This document shows positions 18,104-25,585 of a stretch of DNA of 64,000 nt, one piece after another. Position 1 is the stretch's first letter. Each line of letters begins with the position of its first letter. Origin of the DNA: Streptomyces sclerotialus. Its GTDB lineage: Bacteria; Actinomycetota; Actinomycetes; Streptomycetales; Streptomycetaceae. The DNA is taken from positions 2,628,501 through 2,692,500 of the forward strand of contig NZ_JBFOHP010000002.1 in the NCBI RefSeq assembly GCF_040907265.1, written 5' to 3'. The position numbers and the translations under genes are program-made. Below the pieces are notes generated by a model. That model saw only the letters and a program-made list of their open reading frames with translations, made no database searches and had not been told where the DNA came from.

Positions 18104-18355
18104 CTAGCCCTGGGCCTGCGCCTGGGCCTGGGCCTGGGCCTGGGCCTGTTCCTCCGCCGCCGCCCGCTCCGCCTTGGCGCGGCGCAGGTAGAACCACGCC
18201 ATGTTGCTGGAGACGCCGGCCACCAGGACCCATGCGATGCCGATGAGGTTGCCCGCCACGAAGGACACGACGGCCGCGGCGACCGCGAGGACGCAGACGA
18301 CGAGGGCGAAGACGGCGAGGCGCCGGGCCGGGCCGGAGGAGGGCAGGGCGGGCAT
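18104..18355 (-). CDS. Small two-helix membrane protein with QA-repeat tail
   Basis: 83 residues. Two hydrophobic helices (LAVFALVVCVLAVAAAVVSF and IGIAWVLVAGVSSNMAWFYL) are followed by RRAKAERAAAEE and a tail of alternating Gln-Ala, encoded by a six-base tandem repeat at about 18110-18150. The repeat length is likely to vary between strains by slippage. Function unknown; probably a real gene because the hydrophobic core is well formed and codon use matches its neighbours. Confidence 0.65.
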   Translation of the reverse strand: MPALPSSGPARRLAVFALVVCVLAVAAAVVSFVAGNLIGIAWVLVAGVSSNMAWFYLRRAKAERAAAEEQAQAQAQAQAQAQG

Positions 18356-18462
18356 GGGAGGGGGCTCCTGTCAGAGGTACTGCGGTACTGCGGTCTCCTC
18401 CAGTGTCCCCCATGCCCCGGTTCGGCCCGCCCCCCGGGCCCGGCGGCGCGGCGCCGCGCCCG

Positions 18463-19167
18463 TCACATGTCCGTGAGCCGCAGCCCCGCGTGCACCTTGT
18501 AGCGGCGGTTGGTGGAGATCAGGTTCGCGACCAGGGACTCCACCTGGTGGGCGTTGCGCAGCCGGCCCGCGAAGACGCCGCGCATGCCGGGGATGCGGGC
18601 GGCCAGCGCCTGGACCACGTCCGTGTCGGCCCGCTTCTCGCCGAGCACCATCACGTCCGTGTCGATCTCCGCGACCTCCGGGTCCTGGAGGAGCACGGCG
18701 GAGAGGTGGTGGAAGGCGGCGGTCACCCGGGAGTCCGGGAGGAGCGCCGCGGCCTGTTCGGCGGCGCTGCCCTCCGCCGGCTTCAGCGCGTAGGCGCCCT
18801 TCTTGTCGAAGCCGAGCGGGTTCACGCAGTCCACGACGAGCTTGCCGGCCAGCTCCTCCCGGAGCGACTCCAGCGTCTTGGCGTGGCCGTCCCACGGTAC
18901 GGCCACGATCACCACGTCGGAGCGGCGCGCGCACTCCGCGTTGTCCGCGCCTTCCACCCCGTGGCCGAGCTCGTCGGCCGCCGACTGTGCCCGTTCGGCC
19001 GCACGCGAGCCGATGATCACCTTCTGGCCCGCCCTGGCGAACCGGTACGCCAGCCCCCGGCCCTGGTCACCGGTGCCGCCGAGTACGCCGACGACGAGCC
19101 CGGACACGTCCGGGAGGTCCCAGGGGTCCTTGGCCGGTGCCTTCTTCTGCTCTCCATCAGTAGTCAT
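18463..19167 (-). CDS. npdG: F420-dependent NADP+ reductase (NADPH:F420 oxidoreductase)
   Basis: 234 residues from ATG 19167. Rossmann domain at the N terminus with GVLGGTGDQGRGLAYRFA and IIGSRAAERA (binding of the NADP phosphate), then VVIVAVPWDGH and VVDCVNPLGF, the conserved hallmarks of F420:NADP reductases. The C-terminal helical part contains GVFAGRLRNAHQVESL. It moves hydride between the deazaflavin cofactor F420 and NADP in the cytoplasm, a typical actinobacterial and archaeal activity. A single gene. Confidence 0.92.
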   Translation of the reverse strand: MTTDGEQKKAPAKDPWDLPDVSGLVVGVLGGTGDQGRGLAYRFARAGQKVIIGSRAAERAQSAADELGHGVEGADNAECARRSDVVIVAVPWDGHAKTLESLREELAGKLVVDCVNPLGFDKKGAYALKPAEGSAAEQAAALLPDSRVTAAFHHLSAVLLQDPEVAEIDTDVMVLGEKRADTDVVQALAARIPGMRGVFAGRLRNAHQVESLVANLISTNRRYKVHAGLRLTDM

Positions 19168-19251
19168 GCCAGCGATACTGGCACGCGGTGCCGTACCGCA
19201 CACGGGCGGCAGGCCGCGCCACCGCTCACGGGCAGCTGCGCCGCCCGCCGG

Positions 19252-20097
19252 TCATGCCTTGACGCTCCCCTCCGTCAGCCCCGTACGCCAGTACCGCTGC
19301 AGCACCGTCATCAGGATCATCAGCGGCAGGACGGACAGGAACGCGCCGCCGACGGTGTACTGGTACAGCTCGGGCTGCCGGTCGGCGTAGCCGGTCCAGG
19401 AGGTCAGGCCCAGCTGGATCGGGTACAGGCCGGAGTCGGAGAGCATGACCAGCGGCAGGAAGTAGTTGTTCCAGATGTGCACGAACTGGAAGAGGAAGAC
19501 GGTGACGAGGGCCGGGGTCATCAGCCGCAGGCCCAGCCCCGCGAAGATCCGCCCCTCCCCCGCGCCGTCGATCCGGGCCGCCTCCAGCAGCGAGTCGGGA
19601 ACGGCGGCGGCCGCGTAGATCCGGCAGAGGTAGACGCCGAACGGGCTGACCACGCTGGGGATCAGCACGGACCAGTAGGTGTTGGACATCCCGAAGCCGC
19701 TGAAGAGGAAGTACAGCGGCAGGGCGAGCGCCGTGCCGGGGATCAGCACGCCGGCCAGGATGACGTTGAAGATCGCTTCCCGGCCCGGGAAGGGGAACTT
19801 CGCGAGCGCGTAGCCGGCCGCGGCGGACAGCAGGGTCGCGGCGAGCGCGCCGACGCCCGCGTACAGCAGGGAGTTGGCGAACCAGCGGACGTAGATGCCG
19901 CGGTCGTAGGTGAGGACGTCGGTCAGGTACTCGACGGGGCGGGGGTTCGCGAACCAGAAGCCGAAGCTGCCGAAGAGGTCGCCGCTGCTCTTCGTGGCCG
20001 AGACCACCAGCCAGTACACCGGTACGAGGAAGTAGACCGCGGCGACGGTCAGCAGGGCGAAGGTGATGATGCGGTAGCGGAGCGCCGAGGGGGTCAC
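19252..20097 (-). CDS. CUT1 sugar ABC transporter permease (MalG type), sialic-acid operon
   Basis: 281 residues. The start is the GTG at 20097, which overlaps the upstream permease stop as GTGA. Six helices. The MalG-type inner-membrane signature is EAARIDGAGEGRIFAGLGLRL, the EAA loop contacting the ATPase. Last gene of the unit sialidase - binding protein - permease - permease. No ATPase gene follows, so the transporter probably uses a shared multiple-sugar ATPase such as MsiK encoded elsewhere, as is usual for Streptomyces CUT1 systems. Substrate, from context only: a sialic acid or sialylated oligosaccharide. Confidence 0.92.
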   Translation of the reverse strand: MTPSALRYRIITFALLTVAAVYFLVPVYWLVVSATKSSGDLFGSFGFWFANPRPVEYLTDVLTYDRGIYVRWFANSLLYAGVGALAATLLSAAAGYALAKFPFPGREAIFNVILAGVLIPGTALALPLYFLFSGFGMSNTYWSVLIPSVVSPFGVYLCRIYAAAAVPDSLLEAARIDGAGEGRIFAGLGLRLMTPALVTVFLFQFVHIWNNYFLPLVMLSDSGLYPIQLGLTSWTGYADRQPELYQYTVGGAFLSVLPLMILMTVLQRYWRTGLTEGSVKA

Positions 20098-21011
20098 CGG
20101 CCGTCTCCCTTCCCCCGCTGCCCGACCAGCCGCAGGAAGCCGAACGACAGGACGCAGGCGACCAGCGCGAGCAGGACCGCCTCGGCGGCCGCGAGGTGCT
20201 GGTTGTTGCCGACGAACGCCTCGCTGTAGGCGTGCAGGTTGGGCGTGTAGCCGGAGTCGATGGAGGAGGCCAGCGGCCGCAGCACCATCGGCTCGGCGAA
20301 CAGCTGGAGCGTGCCGATGATGGAGAAGACGCAGGTCAGGACGAGGGCCGGGCGGATGAGCGGGATCTTGATGTGGAGGGCCACCTGGCGGGCGTTCGCG
20401 CCGTCGATGCGCGCCGCCTCGTACAGCTCCTGGGGGACGGCCTTGAGCTGGGCGATCAGGACGAGCATGTTGTAGCCGGTGAACTGCCAGGTGACGATGT
20501 TGGCGATGGACCACAGGACGGCGTCCCGGGACAGGAAGTCCACCTGCCAGCCGACCGCGTCCGCCATCTTCACCAGCGGGCTGATGCCGGGGACGTAGAG
20601 GAAGCCCCAGAGGATCGAGGCGATCACGCCGGGGACGCCGTACGGCAGGAAGAACGCGCTGCGGAAGAACGTCACCCAGCGGGCGCTCGCGCTCTCCAGG
20701 AGCAGCGCGAGGACGGTCGCCAGGATGATCATGAGCGGGATCTGGACGGCGCCGAACAACAGCACCCGGCCGAAACCGGAGAGGAAGCGGTCGTCGGCGA
20801 GCGCCTGTGCGTAGTTGGCGAATCCGGCGAAGACCTCGCGCTCCGCGCCGCCGAGGCCGAGCGGCCCGGTGCGTTCGGTCTTGTGCAGGCTCTGCCACAC
20901 CGCGTACACGATGGGCGTGATGAAGCAGAGCAGGAACAGGGCGAGGAAGGGGAGGAGGAAGCCCGCCGCCGCGCGGGCGTTGCGGGCTTCCGTGCGGGTC
21001 GGCCGTCTCAC
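20094..21011 (-). CDS. CUT1 sugar ABC transporter permease (MalF type), sialic-acid operon
   Basis: 305 residues from GTG 21011, overlapping the stop of the binding-protein gene (GTGA). Six transmembrane helices after a short Arg-rich cytoplasmic lead. The EAA loop is ELYEAARIDGANARQVALHI. It forms the heterodimeric channel with the MalG-type partner. Tight overlaps on both sides indicate co-translation of binding protein and both permeases. Confidence 0.92.
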   Translation of the reverse strand: MRRPTRTEARNARAAAGFLLPFLALFLLCFITPIVYAVWQSLHKTERTGPLGLGGAEREVFAGFANYAQALADDRFLSGFGRVLLFGAVQIPLMIILATVLALLLESASARWVTFFRSAFFLPYGVPGVIASILWGFLYVPGISPLVKMADAVGWQVDFLSRDAVLWSIANIVTWQFTGYNMLVLIAQLKAVPQELYEAARIDGANARQVALHIKIPLIRPALVLTCVFSIIGTLQLFAEPMVLRPLASSIDSGYTPNLHAYSEAFVGNNQHLAAAEAVLLALVACVLSFGFLRLVGQRGKGDGR

Positions 21012-22360
21012 CCGCCGCTCTCCACCTTCAGGCCCTTGCCCTTGAGGTCGCTCACGGTCTGCGCCTGGACCTTCTTCAGCACCGAGCGGAAGGAGTCGCC
21101 GCTGCTCAGCGCCTCGGTGAAGGCGTCGCCCAGGCGCTGGTAGAGGGTGTCGACGCCAGGGCCCCACTGCCAGCTGGTGTCCACGTGGTCACCGGCCTCC
21201 CGGAAGACCTGGCTGTACGCCTGGCCGCCGAAGAAGTCCTTGTGGACGTCCAGGTCGCTGGTCTTGTAGCCGGTCTTCGCGCTGGGGAACCCGTAACCGC
21301 CCTCGATGAGCAGCTTGATCGCTTCGGGGTCGGTGTTGAGCCAGACGGCGAAGTCCAGCGCGTCCTTGGGGTACGCGGCCCCGGCGAACACCGCGGTGGT
21401 CGAGCCGCCCCAGTTGGCCTGCGCGTTCGCGCCCTTGGTCCACTGCGGCAGGGGGACGGCACGCCATGTGCCCTTGGTGTCGGGCGCGTTGCCGACGAGC
21501 AGTGCGTCGCCCCAGCTGGCGCCGAGCCAGGCGGGGATGGCGCCGGTCTGGATGTCCTTGTACCAGGCGTTCTGGCGGTCCGGGATGGTCTTGACGAGCT
21601 TCTGCTTGACCAGTGCTTCCCAGTAGTCGGCGACCTTGCGGGTGGGTTCGTCGTCGATGGCGACGGTCCAGTTGTCGCCCTCGGCGGCGTACCACTTGGC
21701 GCCGGCCTGCCAGGCGTAGCCGGCGAAGCGGTTGCCGTTGGTGGGCGCGAAGGTCTCGATCCAGGCACCCTTCTTGCGGATCTTCCTGGCCGCGGCCTCG
21801 TACTCGTCCCAGGTGGCGGGCGGCTCGATGTCCCACTTGTCGAAGAGGTCCTGGCGGATGAACAGGCCCATGGGGCCGGAGGCCTGCGGGATGGCGTAGA
21901 CGCCCTTGCCGAAGACGGACTGCTGCCACTGCCAGCCCACGAACCGGCTCTTGTACCGCTCGCCGCCGACGGTCGTCAGGTCCAGCAGCCCGTTGTCGAG
22001 CAGGAAGCCGGGCACGACGGGGAACTCGATCTGGCCGAGGTCCGGCGGGTTGCCCGCCTTGATGGCGGCGTGCATCTTGGCGTACTGCGCGCCGTTGACC
22101 GCCGACACCTTCTCGACCTTGACCTGCACCTCGGGGTTCTTGCTGTTCCACAGATCGACGGGCTTGTCGATGCCGGGCACCCAGGACCAGAAGGTCAGCG
22201 TGATCTTCTGCCCCTTCTTGCGTTCCTTGGGCGCGGCCTTCTCGTCCTCGGCACCGCCCCCGCACCCGGCCAGCGCGAAGCCGGCGGCCACGGCAGCGGC
22301 CCCGCCCAGCACGGATCTGCGGCGCGCGCCGCCCGGAGGGATCGTGTCGTACGTCCTCAT
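21008..22360 (-). CDS. Extracellular solute-binding lipoprotein of the CUT1 transporter
   Basis: 450 residues, ATG overlapping the sialidase stop (ATGA). The signal sequence has a twin-arginine-like RRRSVLGGAAAVAAGFALAGC ending in a lipobox Cys, so it is a membrane-anchored lipoprotein, possibly Tat-exported. The mature part is a MalE-type (family 1) binding protein with ITLTFWSWVPG at its start and the CLUSTER 1 features of oligosaccharide binders. It delivers ligand to the two permeases downstream. The sialidase partner upstream suggests a sialoside ligand. Confidence 0.92.
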   Translation of the reverse strand: MRTYDTIPPGGARRRSVLGGAAAVAAGFALAGCGGGAEDEKAAPKERKKGQKITLTFWSWVPGIDKPVDLWNSKNPEVQVKVEKVSAVNGAQYAKMHAAIKAGNPPDLGQIEFPVVPGFLLDNGLLDLTTVGGERYKSRFVGWQWQQSVFGKGVYAIPQASGPMGLFIRQDLFDKWDIEPPATWDEYEAAARKIRKKGAWIETFAPTNGNRFAGYAWQAGAKWYAAEGDNWTVAIDDEPTRKVADYWEALVKQKLVKTIPDRQNAWYKDIQTGAIPAWLGASWGDALLVGNAPDTKGTWRAVPLPQWTKGANAQANWGGSTTAVFAGAAYPKDALDFAVWLNTDPEAIKLLIEGGYGFPSAKTGYKTSDLDVHKDFFGGQAYSQVFREAGDHVDTSWQWGPGVDTLYQRLGDAFTEALSSGDSFRSVLKKVQAQTVSDLKGKGLKVESGG

Positions 22361-23460
22361 GCCAGCTCCTCCACGGGGATGCGGCGGAAGGTGATCGTCG
22401 AGTAGGCGCTGAAGTCGCCGGTCTCGTAGAGCAGTCCGACGGTGCCGGGGTCGGCCCGTACCAGGTCGGAGTAGGCGGCCGGGAGGCCGCTGACGGTATG
22501 GGCGTCGTACCAGGTCAGGCCGTGGTCACGGCTGGCGCGTACGGTCATCAGGGCGCGGGATTCCCGGTCGGCGGGGGCCGAGAAGAGCAGTACGTCCGGA
22601 GTACCGAGGTGGAGCACGCTGCCCTGGACGACGGGCGCCGCGAGGCCCGCCTGCGACCGGAAGGGCTTCTCCAGACGTTCGCCGCCGTCGGCGGAGTAGG
22701 CGTCGACGCGGGTGCCGGGCGCGCCGGAGTCGTTGCGGGCGTTGAAGTAGAGGCGTCCCCCGGGGAGTTCGGCTGCGGTGGTCTCGTTGGTGTTGATGTA
22801 GCCGTTGGGGTTGGAGTCGGTGTAGCCGATCCGCCAGGTGTCACCGGAGTCGTCGCTGAGCAGGCCGTGGCCGCCGTCGTAGCGGCCTTCGGCGCCGGTG
22901 TCGCCGGGCACGGTGGGGGCGATGGAGTGGTTGCCGGGGACGACCAGCCGGCCGGCGTGCGGGCCGTCGCGGAGCTGGAGTGCGTGCCCGGGGGTGGTGG
23001 CGTACCAGCGCCAGTCGGACCGCTTCGTCTGCGAGGTGATCTCGCGGGGTTCGCTCCAGGTGAGGCCGTCGTCGTCGCTGTGCTGGATCCAGACGCGGCG
23101 GCCGTCCGCGTCGGACACCTCGCCCCGGCGGATGGCGCTCTCGGTGGCGCTGCCCGCGTTGCGTACGTGGACCAGCACGGTGCGGCCGGCGTGCGGGCCG
23201 GTGTGCAGTACGACGGGGGCCGGGTTGCCCGCGGTGCCGGTGCCGTTGCGGTCGACGACGGTCAGCGGACCCCAGGTGCGGCCGCCGTCGGTGGAGCGTT
23301 TGAGGACCAGGTCGATGTCGCCGGTGTCGGACGCCGAGGCGACCCGGCCCTCGGCGAAGGCCAGCAGGGTGCCGGCCCGGGTGACGACCACGGCCGGGAT
23401 GCGGTAACTGGCGTAGCCACCGGTCCCGGCGCGGAAGGGTTGCGAAGTCTCGTACGCCAC
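22357..23460 (-). CDS. Exo-alpha-sialidase (GH33-like), without signal peptide
   Basis: 367 residues from GTG 23460, preceded by AGGGG. Six-bladed propeller sialidase. The FRIP-equivalent YRIP carries the first triad Arg (R20). Four Asp-box sequences are STDGGRTW (56-63), SDDDGLTW (128-135), SDDSGDTW (202-209) and SRDHGLTW (310-317). Candidate further active-site residues are Asp45 (acid/base), Glu231, Arg242, Arg302 and Tyr330. There is no signal peptide or anchor, so the enzyme should act in the cytoplasm, releasing sialic acid from imported sialosides. It opens the five-gene order sialidase-SBP-permease-permease with an operator and promoter in front. Confidence 0.9.
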   Translation of the reverse strand: MAYETSQPFRAGTGGYASYRIPAVVVTRAGTLLAFAEGRVASASDTGDIDLVLKRSTDGGRTWGPLTVVDRNGTGTAGNPAPVVLHTGPHAGRTVLVHVRNAGSATESAIRRGEVSDADGRRVWIQHSDDDGLTWSEPREITSQTKRSDWRWYATTPGHALQLRDGPHAGRLVVPGNHSIAPTVPGDTGAEGRYDGGHGLLSDDSGDTWRIGYTDSNPNGYINTNETTAAELPGGRLYFNARNDSGAPGTRVDAYSADGGERLEKPFRSQAGLAAPVVQGSVLHLGTPDVLLFSAPADRESRALMTVRASRDHGLTWYDAHTVSGLPAAYSDLVRADPGTVGLLYETGDFSAYSTITFRRIPVEELA

Positions 23461-23477
23461 GGGCAGCCCCTAACGAC

Positions 23478-23500
23478 CAGACGTAGGACGTCCCTTGTCC
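23478..23500. promoter_or_regulatory. GntR-family operator 2, upstream of the sialidase operon
   Basis: Core GGACGT-CCC-TTGTCC at 23486-23500, preceded by CAGACGTA. It is nearly the same as the operator at 24502-24524: 20 of 23 positions agree. It lies 18 bases upstream of the sialidase start and just downstream of the promoter at 23508-23536, where bound protein would block initiation. Confidence 0.75.
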
Positions 23501-23507
23501 TGCGGCG

Positions 23508-23536
23508 ACCTTAGGGAGCGCCCAACGGGGCGTCAA
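23508..23536 (-). promoter_or_regulatory. Promoter of the sialidase/ABC operon
   Basis: On the minus strand TTGACG (23531-23536), a 17-base spacer, and TAAGGT (23508-23513): a good sigma-70-like (HrdB) promoter reading toward the sialidase gene. The repressor site at 23478-23500 covers the expected start of transcription. Confidence 0.65.
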
Positions 23537-23666
23537 GGCACCCGACATGCCCCGTGTCGCCCGCCTCGCGCGGATGCCACAGCCAGGGGAACTACGGGTG
23601 AACCTCGGTTGTACGCAAGGAGACCGGACGTGGCGGACTTCCTGGAGCCTTCCGCCCCCTGGCCCG

Positions 23667-24377
23667 TTACACGGCTCCGATGCGGGACTGCGCGGCGTCC
23701 TTCAGCCGCTCCCGGATGCCGTCGAAGTGCCGGTGCATCGCCTCGACCGCGCGGTCGCCGTCGCCCGTCTCCAGCGCGGTGACGATCTCCTGGTGCTGAC
23801 GCCAGGTCACCTCCGGGTCCTGACTGCTGTCGTCCAGGTCCTTGCGGACCCGGCGCAGCGCGTCCCAGAAGGCGTCCAGCACCTCGCTGAGCAGGTGGTT
23901 GCCGAGCGAGCGGTACAGCGCGAGGTGGAAGGCGCGGTCGGTGGCGCTCTCCACCCGGCCGGCCGCCGCCTCCTTCTCCATCCGGTCGACCAGGCCGCGC
24001 AGTACGGCCAGGTCCTCGGCGGGCAGACCGCGCGCGACCGACGCGACGAGCCCGGCCTCCAGCGCCTCGCGGACCTCCATCAGCTCGTAGAGGCTGGCCT
24101 CGCCCTGGTGGTGGCGGACCGCGGCCCGGAAGGCGATGCCCTCCACGAGCGGGTCGAGGGTGAGCGTCCCGACGTACGTGCCGAAGCCGTGCCGGATCTC
24201 GACGATGCGCATGGCCTGGAGCGCCTTGAGGGCCTCGCGGACGGAGTTGCGGCTGACGTCGAGCAGCTCGACGAGCTCGGCCTCGGTCGGCAGCGGGTCG
24301 CCGGGCACCAGCTTCCGCCGCAGGATGAGCCGTTTGATCTGCGCCTGGACGTCCTCGGACATCGTGCCGCGCGCCAT
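23667..24377 (-). CDS. GntR/FCD-family regulator of the sialic-acid genes (NanR-like)
   Basis: 236 residues from ATG 24377, with GGAGAGG upstream. N-terminal winged helix (PGDPLPTEAELVELLDVSRNSVREALKALQAMRIVEIRHGFGTYV) and an all-helical FCD ligand domain (YELMEVREALEAGLV ... AFHLALYRSLGNHLL ... HQEIVTALETGD), whose Asp/His residues usually bind a metal and the effector. The same subfamily includes NanR, the sialic-acid repressor of enterobacteria. It lies between the two divergent sialic units, and two matching operators flank it. The effector (sialic acid or a derivative) is inferred. Confidence 0.87.
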   Translation of the reverse strand: MARGTMSEDVQAQIKRLILRRKLVPGDPLPTEAELVELLDVSRNSVREALKALQAMRIVEIRHGFGTYVGTLTLDPLVEGIAFRAAVRHHQGEASLYELMEVREALEAGLVASVARGLPAEDLAVLRGLVDRMEKEAAAGRVESATDRAFHLALYRSLGNHLLSEVLDAFWDALRRVRKDLDDSSQDPEVTWRQHQEIVTALETGDGDRAVEAMHRHFDGIRERLKDAAQSRIGAV

Positions 24378-24466
24378 GTGTCTGCCTCTCCGTCTCCTCG
24401 CGGGACCCGCGTCCAGGCCCCGCTGACCGGACCGGCGGCGGGGCGGATGACGTGCCCCGCGACCTC

Positions 24467-24497
24467 TTGACCGATCCCTTCGCTGCGGGTCTATTGT
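24467..24497 (+). promoter_or_regulatory. Promoter of the lyase-nanT unit
   Basis: TTGACC (24467-24472), 19 bases, TATTGT (24492-24497), followed four bases later by the GntR-type operator. The spacing is longer than ideal, so the exact hexamers are less certain than those of the sialidase promoter. Confidence 0.5.
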
Positions 24498-24501
24498 GAC
24501 C

Positions 24502-24524
24502 CAGACATAGGACATCCCATGTCC
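24502..24524. promoter_or_regulatory. GntR-family operator 1, upstream of the lyase-nanT unit
   Basis: Perfect inverted repeat GGACAT-CCC-ATGTCC (24510-24524) preceded by CAGACATA. It sits in the shared region between the divergent regulator gene (start 24377) and the lyase gene (start 24627), so it can control both. The second copy precedes the sialidase operon. Confidence 0.78.
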
Positions 24525-24626
24525 GACGTCCGATCACCTGCCGTTCCCCGTGTTCGCCGGCCGTTCCCCCGTTCTTCACCGGACCCGTGGTCGGCGGCCC
24601 CGCACCATCACCGCCTGGAGCCCGTC

Positions 24627-25585
24627 ATGGCACTGCCCACCCCGCTGACCGGTGTCGTACCGCCGGTCTGCACCCCCTGGACCCGCACGGCGAGGTCGAC
24701 ACCGGCTCCCTCGGGCGGCTCGTGGAGCACCTGGTCGGCGGCGGGGTGCACGGCCTCTTCGCGCTCGGCTCGACCAGCGAGGTCGCCTACCTCACCGACG
24801 CGCAGCGGGCCACGGCCCTCGAAGCCGTGATCAAGGCGGCGGACGGCCGGGTGCCGGTGCTGGCCGGGGTCATCGACACCACCACGGCCCGGGTCGCCGA
24901 GCACGCCCGCACCGCCGCCGAGCTGGGCGCCGACGCGCTGGTGGCCACCGCGCCCTTCTACACCCGTACGCACCCCAAGGAGATCGCCGGGCACTTCCGC
25001 ACGCTCCGGGCCACCGTGGACCTGCCGCTCTTCGCGTACGACATCCCGGTGTCGGTGCACAGCAAGCTCTCCCCCGCGCTGGTGCGGGAGCTGGCCGAGG
25101 ACGGCACGCTCGCCGGGCTCAAGGACAGCAGCGGCGACGAGGGCGGGCTGCGCCGGCTCCTCGTCGAACTGGGCGGCAGGGCCGGCCGCCGCACCGGCCC
25201 GGTGCCCGATTTCGCGGTCCTCACCGGCTCCGAACTGACCGTGGACGCCGCGCTGCTCGCCGGCGCGGACGGCGTGGTGCCGGGCATCGGCAACGTCGAC
25301 CCGGCCGCCTACGTCCGGCTGTACGACGCCTGCCGCGCGGGCGACTGGGCGGCGGCAGCGGCCGAGCAGGAGCGGCTGGTCGCGCTCTTCGGCATGGTCG
25401 ACGCCGGCCCCGAGGCGGAGATGGGCCGCAGCTCCTCGGCGCTGGGCTCCTTCAAGGCGGCGCTGCACCTGCTCGGCGTCATCGACCACCCGGCCACCGC
25501 GGCGCCGCAGCTCCCGCTGGGCCAGGAGTCCGTCGCCGTGGTCGCCCGCCGGCTGACCGCCGCGGGCCTGGAGCCGGTCCGATGA
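24627..25585 (+). pseudogene. N-acetylneuraminate lyase / DapA-family aldolase, split by a one-base frameshift
   Basis: DHDPS/NAL family TIM-barrel aldolase, expected to cleave N-acetylneuraminate to pyruvate and N-acetylmannosamine. The N terminus (MALPTPLTGVVPPVCTPW) is in the frame of ATG 24627. Everything from DPHGEVDTGSLGRL onward is in the frame ending at 25585. The switch falls at the C5 run 24673-24677; one extra C restores the family consensus PPV-TP-L-D-GEVD. The downstream frame keeps the catalytic features: GSTSEV, Tyr in YDIPVSVH and the Schiff-base Lys in GLKDSSGDE. A true null mutation, an assembly homopolymer error or slippage are all possible. Its stop overlaps nanT (ATGA). 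The exact substrate within the family is inferred from nanT and the sialidase. Confidence 0.8.
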
